Source: Hyphomicrobiales bacterium (lineage in GTDB: Bacteria; Pseudomonadota; Alphaproteobacteria; Rhizobiales; Rhizobiaceae). From it: a stretch of 64,000 nucleotides of DNA. The stretch's first letter is position 1, and every line of letters begins with the position of its first letter. Below are positions 25,662-34,896 of the stretch, piece by piece. Below the pieces are notes generated by a model. The model worked only from the letters and a program-made list of their open reading frames with translations. It had not been told where the DNA came from and ran no database searches. The stretch is from positions 183,944 through 247,943 of the forward strand of contig UCJD01000013.1 in assembly GCA_900472605.1 (NCBI GenBank), given 5' to 3'. Both the position numbers and the translations under genes were made by a program.

Positions 25662-26003
25662 TCACATGATCTTCTTGCCGTTTGGCACCGGTTTGTCCGG
25701 CGCCGCCAGCACGATGGCGCCGGCCTCGTCCTCGAAACCGAGCGTCAGAACCTCGGACCGGAACGGTCCGATCTGCCGCGGCGGGAAATTGACCACGCAC
25801 AGCACCTGTCGGCCCACGAGAGTGTCGAGCGTATAGTGCACGGTGATCTGCGCCGAGGACTTCTTGACGCCGATCTCGGGCCCGAAGTCGATCAGAAGCT
25901 TGAAGGCCGGCTTGCGGGCTTCCGGAAAAGGATTGGCCTCGATGACGGTGCCGACACGAATATCGACACGCTCGAAATCGCCGTAGGTAATTTCTTCAGT
26001 CAT
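25662..26003 (-). CDS. csaA: CsaA-type tRNA-binding domain protein
   Basis: A 113-residue single OB-fold protein of the EMAP-II/Trbp111 class. It opens TYGDFERVDIRVGTVIEA and has the conserved KKSSAQIT and VVNFPPRQIGPFRSEVLTLGF blocks. CsaA dimers bind tRNA and have chaperone-like activity in some bacteria. The ATG at 26003 fits the family; the frame is open 29 codons further upstream but without resemblance. It lies 16 bp after proC and is probably cotranscribed with ybjN and proC. Confidence 0.88.
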   Translation of the reverse strand: MTEEITYGDFERVDIRVGTVIEANPFPEARKPAFKLLIDFGPEIGVKKSSAQITVHYTLDTLVGRQVLCVVNFPPRQIGPFRSEVLTLGFEDEAGAIVLAAPDKPVPNGKKIM

Positions 26004-26019
26004 GAAAATCAGCCCTAGA

Positions 26020-26841
26020 CTAGCCTGCCAGCTCCTCGGCGCGCTTGCGAGCCGCCGAAAGCGCCTTGTCGAACAGCGGCTGCATCGCATCGTCAGCCAT
26101 CAGCACAGAGAGCGCCGCCGCCGTCGTGCCGCCAGGCGACGTCACGTTCTGGCGAAGCTTCGATGCGTCGTCGGGGGACTGGTGCAAGAGTTCACCAGCC
26201 CCCGCGACAGTTTCCCGTGCCAGCCGCATGGCAAGGTCCGCCTGCAGGCCAAGCTTGCGGCCTGCTTCTGCCATGCACTCCACGAGATAGAACACATACG
26301 CAGGACCACTGCCCGAAAGGGCTGTAACGGCATCGATATCGGATTCTGAAGGCACCCACTCCACGGGCCCGGAGACCCTGAGCAGCGCATGCACCTGATC
26401 ACGCTGGTTCTGACCAACGCGCTGATTTGCGAAAGCGCCGGTGACGCCGCGGCCGACCATGGCTGGCGTGTTCGGCATGGCGCGAACCATCGCCGCTTCA
26501 CCGAGGTGGGCTTCGAGGAAGCCGAGCGTCTTGCCCGCCGCGACCGAAACCACGACCGTCTCGGCGCCGACGGCGCTTTTCACAGATGGAAGGACCGCGT
26601 CCATGACCTGCGGCTTCACTGCCAGAAACAGCACTCCGGCCTTCAGTTCGGCGGGAAGCGTCGTCACATGCTTGGCGCCTGCCTCATTGATGGTCGCCAT
26701 CATCTGGGCCGAAGGGCCGGGATCGACGACGACGACAGAGGCACCGGGCACGCCGTTCTTCAGCCAGCCGGAGAGCATCGCACCCCCCATATTGCCGGCG
26801 CCGACAAGAACGATTGGACCCGAAGACGACAGACCGGACAT
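26020..26841 (-). CDS. proC: Pyrroline-5-carboxylate reductase
   Basis: A 273-residue enzyme for the last step of proline synthesis, reducing 1-pyrroline-5-carboxylate with NAD(P)H. The N-terminal Rossmann motif GAGNMGGAMLSGW, the FLAVKPQ and MPNTPA blocks, and the C-terminal family signature VTSPGGTTAAAL are present. The ATG at 26841 starts one base after the TAA of the ybjN-like gene, so the two are coupled. The order ybjN-proC-csaA is common in rhizobia. Confidence 0.96.
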   Translation of the reverse strand: MSGLSSSGPIVLVGAGNMGGAMLSGWLKNGVPGASVVVVDPGPSAQMMATINEAGAKHVTTLPAELKAGVLFLAVKPQVMDAVLPSVKSAVGAETVVVSVAAGKTLGFLEAHLGEAAMVRAMPNTPAMVGRGVTGAFANQRVGQNQRDQVHALLRVSGPVEWVPSESDIDAVTALSGSGPAYVFYLVECMAEAGRKLGLQADLAMRLARETVAGAGELLHQSPDDASKLRQNVTSPGGTTAAALSVLMADDAMQPLFDKALSAARKRAEELAG

Positions 26842-26842
26842 G

Positions 26843-27343
26843 TTACGCTTCACCCACGGTTTCGAACAGCACGGCTTCCATGGCGCGATTGGCGTCCATG
26901 CCGGACCAGATCACGAACTGGAACGCCTGATAATAGGTCTCGCAGGTGTCGAGCGCGCTGGCGAGCAGCACTTCCACTTGGCGGTTCGTCGGCTCTGCGC
27001 CGCCGGCAAGCAGCAGCGACTGCCGGAAGATGATCACATCCTCCTGACGCCAGACGTCGAAGTGGCCCATCAGCACCTGACCGTTGATACCGGCCAGAAG
27101 CTTCGTCACTTCATTCATGCGCTGTTCGGGTATCTTGATGTCGAAGGCGCAGCCGAGATGCAGCGCCTCGAATTCTTCCATCCAGGAAAAGGAGACGTGG
27201 TAATCCGTCCACTTGCCCTCGACCGTCATCGCGATTTCGTCGTCACCCGACCGCTCGAAAGCCCAGTCGTTGTGGGCGGCGACGTACTCGATCATATCGA
27301 CCGGGTTCGACTGACGCTCGACTTCCAATTCCATGAGGCTCAT
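26843..27343 (-). CDS. YbjN-domain protein
   Basis: A 166-residue cytoplasmic protein of the YbjN family (PF10722): VDMIEYVAAHNDWAFERSGD, WMEEFEALHLGCAFD and ETYYQAFQFVIW are typical. The fold resembles type III secretion chaperones; E. coli YbjN affects motility and stress responses, but the biochemical role is unknown. The start is the ATG at 27343 after AAGGTG; 21 further codons upstream are open but not family-like. It is the first gene of the ybjN-proC-csaA unit. Confidence 0.87.
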   Translation of the reverse strand: MSLMELEVERQSNPVDMIEYVAAHNDWAFERSGDDEIAMTVEGKWTDYHVSFSWMEEFEALHLGCAFDIKIPEQRMNEVTKLLAGINGQVLMGHFDVWRQEDVIIFRQSLLLAGGAEPTNRQVEVLLASALDTCETYYQAFQFVIWSGMDANRAMEAVLFETVGEA

Positions 27344-27735
27344 GCAGCACCTTCTTGACCGGAGTGAATGCGTAACGACTTCGTCCAACGAGACACAAGC
27401 GAACACACACAGAACCCGGAAACCACCAACCCAGATGATCGTTGAACCGCTACCAGACTTACGCAGTGAACCTGCCCGGAGCTTACCAACTGCTTCGAAT
27501 CATCATTTAAAATCAGTGTATAACGCACCCGGTGGCGTGCCAGCCCCCCGAGGGCCGTTTTAGGGAACGCCACTGTGGAAAGGTGTTGGGAATTGGATTC
27601 AGAAGGAGGGTATAAACGACTCTGCCCATTGGCTTTTTTGGCAGTGTCCACAGGTGGATAAACACACCCGCTTTTTTAGCCGAAGCAGCGGTGTGTCTCT
27701 CAAAGGCCACACCGCGCCCTGTCCCTAAACGGGAA
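27344..27735. other. Intergenic region between ybjN and ubiK-like genes
   Basis: I see no gene in these 392 bp. It holds an 8-bp stem GCGGTGTG/CACACCGC at 27688-27715, placed as a possible weak terminator of the ubiK-like gene but without a T run. There is also a palindrome TCCAC-AG-GTGGA at 27647-27658 beside a DnaA-box-like TTATCCACC on the minus strand. The ybjN promoter must lie in its left half. Confidence 0.45.
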
Positions 27736-28008
27736 TTACTTGCCCTTGGCGGCCGGCTTGGATTCGAGCTTCGCCTCGAGTGCAGCGATACGCGCCAGCA
27801 GAGCATCGTTTTCGTCGCGCGCCTTGATCGCCATCTCGCGCACGACCTCGAACTCTTCCCGCTTGACCACGTCCATGCTGTTCAGCCAGCGTTCGGCCTG
27901 CGCGTTGAACATCGTCTCGACTTCCTTGCGCACGCCCTGGGCGGCACCCGCGGCATCGGTCATCAGCTTGGCGAACTCATCCATGATACGGTTTGCGCCT
28001 GTCGTCAT
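27736..28008 (-). CDS. ubiK: UbiK/BMFP-type coiled-coil accessory factor
   Basis: A 90-residue, highly charged helical protein: NRIMDEFAKLMTDAAGAAQG, then a coiled coil ending LLARIAALEAKLESK and a lysine-rich tail. This matches the BMFP family (PF04380), including UbiK, which helps ubiquinone synthesis enzymes under aerobic conditions, and the Brucella membrane-fusogenic protein. The gene is divergent from lgt. Assignment to the family is clear; the ubiquinone role is inferred. Confidence 0.82.
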   Translation of the reverse strand: MTTGANRIMDEFAKLMTDAAGAAQGVRKEVETMFNAQAERWLNSMDVVKREEFEVVREMAIKARDENDALLARIAALEAKLESKPAAKGK

Positions 28009-28201
28009 GGCGGTTTACTCCCTTTGAAATAATGGCTTCCGGCCGCTCTCGGCCCTCGAGAATGAGGTAGGGCTTCGCCGTTAAGGATGCAAGCGCTTTG
28101 CACTGGATAAGCCATCGCACCTATATGACATCACTAACAATCAACTTGACCCGCTGATATGGCAGGGCCATCTTCCGCCCACATCAACGGATGGGATTAC
28201 C

Positions 28202-29050
28202 TTGCCGACAGCCGCCGACCTCATGGCCATCATGCCGTTCCCGAATATCGACCCGATCGCCTTTGCAATCGGGCCCGTGGCCATTCACTGGTACGGCCTG
28301 GCCTATGTCGCCGGCATCATGATCGGCTGGTACTATGCGCGCCTCATCGCCGCAAACGACAGCCTGTGGCCCGGCAATCTCTCGCCGATCACCCGCGCGC
28401 AGCTCGACGACTTCGTGGTCTGGGTGGCACTCGGCGTCGTTCTCGGTGGCCGCATCGGCTATATTCTCTTCTACGACATGCCCGCGATCATCGAGAGCCC
28501 GATCCGCGCCATCCAGATCTGGAACGGCGGCATGTCCTTCCATGGCGGCCTGACCGGCACCACGATCGCCATGATCATCTTCGCAAAGCGCAACAAGATT
28601 CCGCTCTGGAACCTCTTCGATATCGTCGCCGCCGTCGTTCCCGTCGGCCTATTCTTCGGCCGCATCGCCAATTTCATCAATGGCGAGCTCTGGGGCCGGT
28701 TGACGGACGTGCCATGGGCCGTGGTCTTCCCGACCGGCGGCCCTTTCGCGCGCCATCCGAGCCAGCTTTACGAAGCCGGCCTCGAGGGCATCGTTCTGGT
28801 TCTCGTTCTGGCCGTCCTGATTTACGCCATGCGGGCGCTGAAGACCCCCGGTTTCGTCACCGGCGTCTTCGTCTGCGGCTACGCGCTGTCGCGCATCTTC
28901 GTGGAGTTCTTCCGTGAACCTGACGCACAACTCGGCTACCTTCTCGGCACCAACTGGCTGACGATGGGCATGGTGCTGTCGTCGCCGATGATCCTGCTCG
29001 GCCTGTGGGCCATGATCCGTGCCCGCCGTCAGGCTGTCCTGCAGTCCTGA
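28202..29050 (+). CDS. lgt: Prolipoprotein diacylglyceryl transferase
   Basis: A 282-residue, seven-TM inner-membrane enzyme that adds diacylglycerol to the lipobox cysteine of prolipoproteins. The Lgt signature is seen in [16 protein letters not shown]; the [27 protein letters not shown] and RHPSQLYEA blocks are also conserved. The start is taken as the TTG at 28202 after GGGATT, with ATGs at 28223 and 28232 as alternatives. It heads a run of plus-strand genes (midA-like, pgeF). Two lipoprotein genes in the window (32323 and 34304) would be substrates. Confidence 0.94.
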   Translation: MPTAADLMAIMPFPNIDPIAFAIGPVAIHWYGLAYVAGIMIGWYYARLIAANDSLWPGNLSPITRAQLDDFVVWVALGVVLGGRIGYILFYDMPAIIESPIRAIQIWNGGMSFHGGLTGTTIAMIIFAKRNKIPLWNLFDIVAAVVPVGLFFGRIANFINGELWGRLTDVPWAVVFPTGGPFARHPSQLYEAGLEGIVLVLVLAVLIYAMRALKTPGFVTGVFVCGYALSRIFVEFFREPDAQLGYLLGTNWLTMGMVLSSPMILLGLWAMIRARRQAVLQS

Positions 29051-29073
29051 TCGCGGCACCGGAGGAGGAGACC

Positions 29074-30174
29074 ATGACCACCGCACTCGGTGAGAAGATC
29101 AAGGCGATCATTCAGGCGAACGGTCCGATCAGCGTCACCGATTACTTTTCGCTGTGCCTCGCCGATCCCGAACACGGCTATTACAAGACCCGCGAACCGT
29201 TCGGCAGTTCCGGCGATTTCGTCACCGCGCCCGAGGTCAGCCAGCTCTTCGGCGAGATGATCGGCGTCTTCATCGTCCACGCCTGGCAGCGTCACGGCAC
29301 GCCTTCGGATGTGAAACTGGTCGAGATCGGCCCCGGACGGGGCACGATGATGTCGGACATGCTGCGCGTTATCGAGCGCCTCGCGCCGCCACTCTTCGAA
29401 ACGATGAGCGTCCACCTCGTTGAAACAAGTCCACGCCTGCGCGAAGTGCAGCAGGAAACGCTCGCCGCCCATCAGGGCAGGATCAGCTGGCACGACGGCT
29501 TCGACGAGATCCCCGGTGGCCTCACCCTGATTGCCGCCAACGAACTCTTCGACGCCATCCCCATCCGCCAGTTCGTGAAGACCGCGACCGGCTTTCGCGA
29601 ACGCATGGTCGGCCTCGACGTCGATGACGAACTGTCCTTCGGGACCGGCGTCGCCGGCATCGACCCGCAGCTTCTTCCCGAGCAGGCAGCGAGCATGCCA
29701 CTGGGTACGCTCTTCGAGATCGCCCCTGCCCGCGAATCCGTCATGGTCGCCATCGCCGATCGGCTAAAGGCCTTTGGCGGCACGGCGCTGGCGCTCGACT
29801 ACGGTCACCTGATCACCGGCTTCGGCGATACGCTGCAGGCCGTACGCATGCACGAATTCGATCCACCGCTCGCCCACCCCGGCGAAGCCGATCTCACCAG
29901 CCACGTCGATTTCCAGGCGCTCGGCGAGACCGCAGTGGCTGCCGGGCTCCACGTCAATGGCCAGCTGCATCAGGGCGACTTCCTGGTTGGCCTCGGTATT
30001 CTCGAACGCGCTGCCGCACTCGGCCGCGATCGCGAACCCCGCACCCAGCAGATTATCCAGGCCGCCGTCGACCGCCTGGCCGGCGAAGGCGAGGGAAAGA
30101 TGGGGGAACTCTTCAAGGTGATGGCCGTTTCCCATCCCGCCATCGATCTGATGCCGTTCCGTTCCGTGGATTGA
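29074..30174 (+). CDS. MidA/NDUFAF7-type SAM-dependent methyltransferase
   Basis: A 366-residue class I methyltransferase (DUF185). The SAM-binding loop is VEIGPGRGTMMSDMLR; other family blocks are YFSLCLADPEHGYY, SGDFVTAPEVSQLFGE and NELFDAIPIRQF. The mitochondrial homologue NDUFAF7 dimethylates an arginine of a complex I subunit, and a bacterial equivalent is plausible. The ATG at 29074 follows GGAGGAGGAG. It lies 23 bp from lgt and 95 bp before pgeF; the lgt-midA-pgeF order is usual in rhizobia. Confidence 0.92.
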   Translation: MTTALGEKIKAIIQANGPISVTDYFSLCLADPEHGYYKTREPFGSSGDFVTAPEVSQLFGEMIGVFIVHAWQRHGTPSDVKLVEIGPGRGTMMSDMLRVIERLAPPLFETMSVHLVETSPRLREVQQETLAAHQGRISWHDGFDEIPGGLTLIAANELFDAIPIRQFVKTATGFRERMVGLDVDDELSFGTGVAGIDPQLLPEQAASMPLGTLFEIAPARESVMVAIADRLKAFGGTALALDYGHLITGFGDTLQAVRMHEFDPPLAHPGEADLTSHVDFQALGETAVAAGLHVNGQLHQGDFLVGLGILERAAALGRDREPRTQQIIQAAVDRLAGEGEGKMGELFKVMAVSHPAIDLMPFRSVD

Positions 30175-30269
30175 CAGGGCGCGCGCGGCGGGGTCAACAT
30201 CGCGGCAATCGACAGCGCTTCGCCCGGCACACTGTGCGGGTGTCGCCAAAACAGATCTTGGAATGACTG

Positions 30270-31064
30270 ATGACACATGCGCCCTCCCCGGAACCGATCC
30301 AAAGCGCGCTGCTGAACGAAGCGACGGGCAGCGCCATAAAGCACGGCTATTTCACCCGGCAGGGCGGCGTCTCCGACGGCATCTATCGCGGCCTCAATGT
30401 TGGTCTCGGCTCCAATGATGAGCGCGCCAAGGTCGAGGAAAACCGCAGGCGCGTCGCCGACTGGTTCGACCTGCCGGTCGAGCGGCTGGCAACCGTTCAT
30501 CAAGTGCACTCACCCGACGTCGTGGTGGTCGACGCCTCCTATGACGGCACCCGCCAGCCAGCCGACGCGCTAGTGACCGCAACGCCCGGCATCGCGCTTG
30601 GCGTGCTCGCCGCCGATTGCGGCCCGATCCTGTTTGCCGATCCGCAAAACAGGGTTGTCGGTGCCGCCCATGCCGGCTGGAAGGGCGCCTTTACCGGTGT
30701 TCTCGAAAACACCATCGACGCCATGATCAAGCTCGGCGCCAAGCGCGAGGCGATCGTCGCCTGCCTGGGGCCATCGATCAGCAAGGCAAGCTACGAGGTC
30801 GGCCCCGAATTCGTCGAACGCTTCGTCAGCGAAAACAGCGACTACCGGCGCTATTTCACCGCGTCTAAGAAGCCGGGGCATTCGATGTTCGATCTCCCGG
30901 CCTTCACCATCGATCGGCTGCACGCCGCAGGTGTCAAGGCCGAAAGCCTCGGCGTCTGCACCTACCCGGACAGCGAACGCTTCTTTTCCTACCGACGCAC
31001 GACACACAGCCAGGAACCGGACTACGGCCGACAGATTTCGGCAATTGCCATAAGGGAGATGTGA
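30270..31064 (+). CDS. pgeF: Peptidoglycan editing factor PgeF (YfiH family)
   Basis: A 264-residue YfiH/DUF152 protein. The metal ligands of the family are visible as His in HQVHSP, Cys in AADCGPILF and His in AAHAGWKG. E. coli PgeF removes muropeptide precursors wrongly carrying L-Ser in place of L-Ala, and YfiH proteins also show purine nucleoside phosphorylase and laccase-like activity. The ATG is at 30270, with only a weak ribosome site. Its stop overlaps a GTG that is a possible start of the M24-fold gene. Confidence 0.92.
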   Translation: MTHAPSPEPIQSALLNEATGSAIKHGYFTRQGGVSDGIYRGLNVGLGSNDERAKVEENRRRVADWFDLPVERLATVHQVHSPDVVVVDASYDGTRQPADALVTATPGIALGVLAADCGPILFADPQNRVVGAAHAGWKGAFTGVLENTIDAMIKLGAKREAIVACLGPSISKASYEVGPEFVERFVSENSDYRRYFTASKKPGHSMFDLPAFTIDRLHAAGVKAESLGVCTYPDSERFFSYRRTTHSQEPDYGRQISAIAIREM

Positions 31065-31069
31065 CCGGT

Positions 31070-32221
31070 ATGGGCCTACACTTCGAAACCTCCGAATTCG
31101 CCGATCGGCTTTCGCGCCTGACGCAGCAGATGCAGGAGGAGAAGCTTGACGCGATCCTGCTCTTCGCCCAGGAAAGCATGTACTGGCTGACCGGCTACGA
31201 CACCTTCGGCTACTGCTTCTTCCAGACGCTGGTCGTCAAGGCCGACGGCACCATGGCGCTTCTCACCCGCTCGGCCGACCTGCGCCAGGCGCGGCAGACA
31301 TCGATCATCGAAAACATTCATATCTGGGTGGATCGCGTCAACGCCGACCCGACGGTCGATCTCAAGAACCTTCTGGTCGAGATGGACCTGCTCGGCGCGC
31401 GCATCGGCGTCGAATACGACACCCATGGCATGACCGGCCGCATCGCGCGTCTTCTCGACACGCAGTTGATGGCCTTCGGCCAGATCTCCGACGCATCCTA
31501 CCTCGTCAGCCGTCTGCGCCTGATCAAGAGCCCGACGGAGATCGCCTATGTCGAGCGCGCTGCAGCCCTTGCAGACGACGCACTGGACGCAGCACTCGCG
31601 CTGACGAAGGCCGGCGCCGACGAGGCCGCGATCCTCGCCGCCATGCAGGGCGCCGTCTTTGCCGGCGGTGGCGATTATCCCGCCAACGAGTTCATCATCG
31701 GCTCCGGTGCCGATGCCCTGCTATGCCGCTACAAGGCTGGCCGCCGCAGGCTCGACGCCAACGACCAGCTGACGCTGGAATGGGCCGGCGCCTACGCGCA
31801 CTACCACGCCGCGATGATGCGCACGATCGTCATCGGCGAACCGAGCTATCGCCACCGCGAACTCTACAATGCCTGCCTCGAAAACATCCAAGCCATCGAA
31901 ACGGTGCTGAAGCCGGGACACACATTCGGCGATGTCTTCGACGTCCACTCGAAGATCATGGAGGAGCGCGGCCTCTCGCGTCACCGGTTGAATGCCTGTG
32001 GCTACTCGCTCGGCGCCCGCTTCTCGCCGTCTTGGATGGAGCACCAGATGTTCCATGTCGGCAATCCGCAGCCGATCGAACCGGGCATGTCGCTTTTCCT
32101 CCACATGATCATCATGGATTCCGACAGCGGAACGGCCATGAGCCTCGGTCAGACCTACCTCACGACCGCCGACGAGCCGAAGGCGCTGTCGCGCCACCCG
32201 CTCGACTTCATCAACCTCTGA
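31070..32221 (+). CDS. M24 (creatinase/prolidase) fold protein lacking metal ligands
   Basis: A protein of about 383 residues with a creatinase N-domain (LDAILLFAQESMYWLTGYDT) and a C-terminal pita-bread domain (DDALDAALALTKAGADEAAI onward). The five metal ligands of aminopeptidase P/prolidase are not in place: the D-x-G...D-x-T-R-T region reads LEWAGAYAHYHAAMMRT, the GHGxG histidine is tyrosine in CGYSLGAR, and the EPG glutamate region reads FLHMIIM. Creatinase and ectoine-hydrolase-type members work without metal, so a C-N hydrolase of that kind is more likely than a peptidase. The ATG at 31070 is preferred; a GTG at 31061 overlaps the pgeF stop. Confidence 0.82.
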   Translation: MGLHFETSEFADRLSRLTQQMQEEKLDAILLFAQESMYWLTGYDTFGYCFFQTLVVKADGTMALLTRSADLRQARQTSIIENIHIWVDRVNADPTVDLKNLLVEMDLLGARIGVEYDTHGMTGRIARLLDTQLMAFGQISDASYLVSRLRLIKSPTEIAYVERAAALADDALDAALALTKAGADEAAILAAMQGAVFAGGGDYPANEFIIGSGADALLCRYKAGRRRLDANDQLTLEWAGAYAHYHAAMMRTIVIGEPSYRHRELYNACLENIQAIETVLKPGHTFGDVFDVHSKIMEERGLSRHRLNACGYSLGARFSPSWMEHQMFHVGNPQPIEPGMSLFLHMIIMDSDSGTAMSLGQTYLTTADEPKALSRHPLDFINL

Positions 32222-32322
32222 GCGACAATCGATTAGAATCGACAATTGACATCGCGGTACCCCGACCGTCATAAAGTTGGCCGGGGCATATGCCGCGTGG
32301 CGACACGCGCACGGAAAGAAGG

Positions 32323-33183
32323 ATGACACGAGGGATGACGCGACTTGCGACAGCGCCCACGCTCATCGCCTGCCTTGCCCTGCTTTCCGCCTGCAACACC
32401 ACGGATGCCCTCACGCCCCTCGTCGATATCGGCGACACCTCGGGCAGCATCCGTTCGACGCCGGTCACCCAGGGCGAGGTCGAGCGCATGGCCGGCACAC
32501 CGCGCCGCAGCCAGACGTTTGCGTCTTCACCGCGCGAAGGCGGCTACCACCCGGCCTATGTCGAGCAAGACGCCCGGCCCGGCCCCGGCACGCCGCCGAC
32601 GACGATGCAGGCCCAGGCCTACGCCCTCGATGGCCAGACCGAGCCGTCGCCGAGAGCCTCCGCCGCCATCCGCAGTCAGCCTCTCTCCGAGCCGGTCTCC
32701 GACACCGTTTCGGAACCGGTATCGAACGCGCAGGCCGAAGATCAGGACATTGCCGACGCCGAGGCGAAGGAGAAGGCAGCCGAGCCGAAGCGCACGGCGA
32801 TGTTGACGCCACCAGGCGGATCGACCGTACGCTTCCTGCCGATCATCGGCGCGCCGGTGCAGGCCGTGACACCTCTGTCGCGGCAGCTCGGTGCCGAGGC
32901 CCGCTCGCACGGCCTCTCGATCAAGAGTTCCAACGACAACAGCACCGCTTTCATCCTCAAGGGCTACCTCTCGGCCTTTTCCGACAGCGGCAAGGTGACG
33001 GTGGTCTACGTCTGGGATGTGCTGGATAACAGCGGCGCCCGTCTGCACCGTATCCAGGGACAGGAGAGCGTTCCCTCGGAAGCGCAGGACCCCTGGGCCG
33101 TGGTGCCGGCTTCCGTCATGCAGCAGATAGCGTCCAAGACGATCACCGAGTTCTCCTCGTGGCGGGACGCCCGTGGCGGTTAA
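32323..33183 (+). CDS. Putative outer-membrane or envelope lipoprotein
   Basis: A 286-residue protein with a lipoprotein signal: basic N-terminus, hydrophobic core and lipobox LLSAC with the acylated cysteine at residue 24. The first half of the mature part is low complexity and rich in Ser, Pro, Glu and Ala (SEPVSDTVSEPVSN). The C-terminal half (from about FLPIIGAPVQAV) looks folded and conserved, with a FILKGYLSAFSDSGKVTVVY beta-rich section. I do not recognise a named family. The start is the ATG at 32323 after GAAAGAAGG; ATGs at 32290 and 32335 are alternatives. It is 101 bp downstream of the M24 gene. Confidence 0.75.
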   Translation: MTRGMTRLATAPTLIACLALLSACNTTDALTPLVDIGDTSGSIRSTPVTQGEVERMAGTPRRSQTFASSPREGGYHPAYVEQDARPGPGTPPTTMQAQAYALDGQTEPSPRASAAIRSQPLSEPVSDTVSEPVSNAQAEDQDIADAEAKEKAAEPKRTAMLTPPGGSTVRFLPIIGAPVQAVTPLSRQLGAEARSHGLSIKSSNDNSTAFILKGYLSAFSDSGKVTVVYVWDVLDNSGARLHRIQGQESVPSEAQDPWAVVPASVMQQIASKTITEFSSWRDARGG

Positions 33184-33289
33184 GCCACAAGCTTTTTGGA
33201 AATATAAAGGCGCAAGTCGCCTTTACCCTTGCATTCGGGAACAAGCTGGCTAAAAAGCGCGGCTATCAGCAGGCAACAGGCGGACCAAG

Positions 33290-34222
33290 ATGAAGGTTTT
33301 CGCAGGCAATTCGAACCGGCACCTCGCCGAAGAGATCTGCAACTATCTTAATGTGCCCTTGGGCAGAGCAACGGTCCGAAGATTTGCCGATCAGGAAATC
33401 TTCGTGGAAGTCCAGGAAAACGTACGCGGCGAGGACGTCTTCCTCGTCCAGTCGACGTCTTTCCCGACGAACGACCACCTGATGGAATTGCTCATCATGA
33501 TCGATGCGATGCGCCGCTCGTCGGCCCGCCGCATCACCGCGGTCCTGCCCTACTTCGGCTATGCACGCCAGGACCGCCGCGCTTCCGGCCGTACGCCGAT
33601 CTCGGCCAAGCTCGTTGCCAACCTGATCACCGAAGCCGGCGCCGATCGCGTCTTGACGCTCGATCTCCATGCCGGCCAGATCCAGGGCTTCTTCGATATA
33701 CCCACAGACAACCTGTATGCCGTGCCGATCCTGACGCGCGACATCAAGGCCAACTACGACATCAGCAACGTCATGGTGGTGTCGCCCGACGTCGGTGGCG
33801 TCGTGCGCGCCCGCGCGCTCGCCAAGCGCCTCGACTGTCTGCTGGCGATCGTGGACAAGCGCCGCGACCGCCCGGGTGAATCCGAAGTCATGAACATCAT
33901 CGGCGAGGTCCAGGGCAAGGACTGCCTGCTGATCGACGATATCGTCGATTCCGGCGGCACGCTCTGCAACGCGGCCGATGCGCTGCTGGCCAAGGGCGCC
34001 GCGAGCGTCACCGCCTACATCACCCATGGCGTCCTGTCGGGCGGAGCGGTCACCCGCATTACCTCGTCTAAGCTGCGCGAACTCGTGATCACGGACTCGA
34101 TCCAGCCGACGACGGCGATCCAATCCGCGCACAATATCCGCGTTCTCAGCACCGGCCCCCTGATCGGCGAAGCCATCAACCGCACCAGCCAGGAAGAATC
34201 CGTCTCCAGCCTCTTCGACTGA
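33290..34222 (+). CDS. prs: Ribose-phosphate pyrophosphokinase
   Basis: A 310-residue enzyme that makes PRPP from ribose 5-phosphate and ATP, the precursor of nucleotides, histidine and tryptophan. The ATP site ([10 protein letters not shown]), the [11 protein letters not shown] segment, the flexible SPDVGGV section and the PRPP loop [13 protein letters not shown] are all intact. It is full length compared with class I enzymes. It is probably transcribed alone; the 106 bp upstream gap holds its promoter. Confidence 0.97.
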   Translation: MKVFAGNSNRHLAEEICNYLNVPLGRATVRRFADQEIFVEVQENVRGEDVFLVQSTSFPTNDHLMELLIMIDAMRRSSARRITAVLPYFGYARQDRRASGRTPISAKLVANLITEAGADRVLTLDLHAGQIQGFFDIPTDNLYAVPILTRDIKANYDISNVMVVSPDVGGVVRARALAKRLDCLLAIVDKRRDRPGESEVMNIIGEVQGKDCLLIDDIVDSGGTLCNAADALLAKGAASVTAYITHGVLSGGAVTRITSSKLRELVITDSIQPTTAIQSAHNIRVLSTGPLIGEAINRTSQEESVSSLFD

Positions 34223-34303
34223 AGCCGGATCAGCCTTTCGCTTTCATCCGCATCCCAATTCGGTTAGGATTTCAATGATATCCAGCCGACGGGAGGAAGA
34301 GGC

Positions 34304-34828
34304 ATGGCGGCAATCCTGAAATCTCCGATCAGACTGGCGATGTTGGTCATCCTTCCGGCACTATCCGCCTGCACGGCGGACATGGGCCCCGGCTACGGGC
34401 CAGGCCCAGGCTACGGAACCAGACCGGCGCCGGTCCGTCCGGCACCACCACCGCGCCCTCGCCCACCGCAGCCGCAGATGTGCACCATGGAATACGCGCC
34501 CGTCTGTGGTGAGCGCGGTGGACGCACGCAGACCTTCGGCAATGCCTGCCAGGCCCGCAACAGCGGCTTCCAGATTGTTGGCCGGGGCGAGTGCCGCGCC
34601 GGCCCGCCGATGACGCCAGGCCCCGGGCCGGGCCCTCGTCCGCCGCGTCCGCGCCCCCCACATGAGGAGCCGATGCCGCCGCAACGGCCGGGCGGCAGCG
34701 GCATCTGCACGCGCGAATACCGCCCGGTTTGCGGCGAGCGCGGCAGAGAGATGAGGACATTTTCGAATTCATGCGAGGCAGGCAATGCGGGCTTCCGCAT
34801 CGTCGGTCAGGGCGAATGCCGTCGCTGA
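34304..34828 (+). CDS. Lipoprotein with two Kazal-like domains
   Basis: A 174-residue lipoprotein: signal and lipobox ALSAC with the cysteine at residue 23, a long Gly/Pro/Arg linker, then two Kazal-type modules. Each has four cysteines with identical spacing (C60, C68, C82, C97 and C135, C143, C157, C172) and the core YAPVCGERGG...TFGNAC or YRPVCGERGR...TFSNSC. Kazal domains inhibit serine proteases by a substrate-like loop. The Pro-rich linkers suggest the modules extend from the membrane. Eukaryotic Kazal domains have six cysteines; these lack one disulfide. The function is inferred. Confidence 0.82.
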   Translation: MAAILKSPIRLAMLVILPALSACTADMGPGYGPGPGYGTRPAPVRPAPPPRPRPPQPQMCTMEYAPVCGERGGRTQTFGNACQARNSGFQIVGRGECRAGPPMTPGPGPGPRPPRPRPPHEEPMPPQRPGGSGICTREYRPVCGERGREMRTFSNSCEAGNAGFRIVGQGECRR

Positions 34829-34858
34829 CGACGCCCTAGTCTAGCTAGAGAGCAGCAG

Positions 34859-34887
34859 GTTTCCGGCCCGCCAACGGGGCCGGAAAC
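34859..34887. terminator. Shared hairpin between convergent genes
   Basis: An 11-bp perfect stem GTTTCCGGCCC/GGGCCGGAAAC with a 7-base loop lies between two convergent genes. It has no T run on either strand, so it may act as a weak or Rho-assisted terminator. Confidence 0.5.
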
Positions 34888-34896
34888 GGCAGCCGA

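Noticed and set aside
27640..27668. Possible DnaA boxes or origin
   Set aside because: Only one near-match (TTATCCACC) plus a palindrome; no AT-rich unwinding region or box cluster, and the neighbours are not those of a rhizobial oriC.
33184..33289. Riboswitch before prs
   Set aside because: The gap is only 106 bp and shows no recognisable conserved aptamer core.
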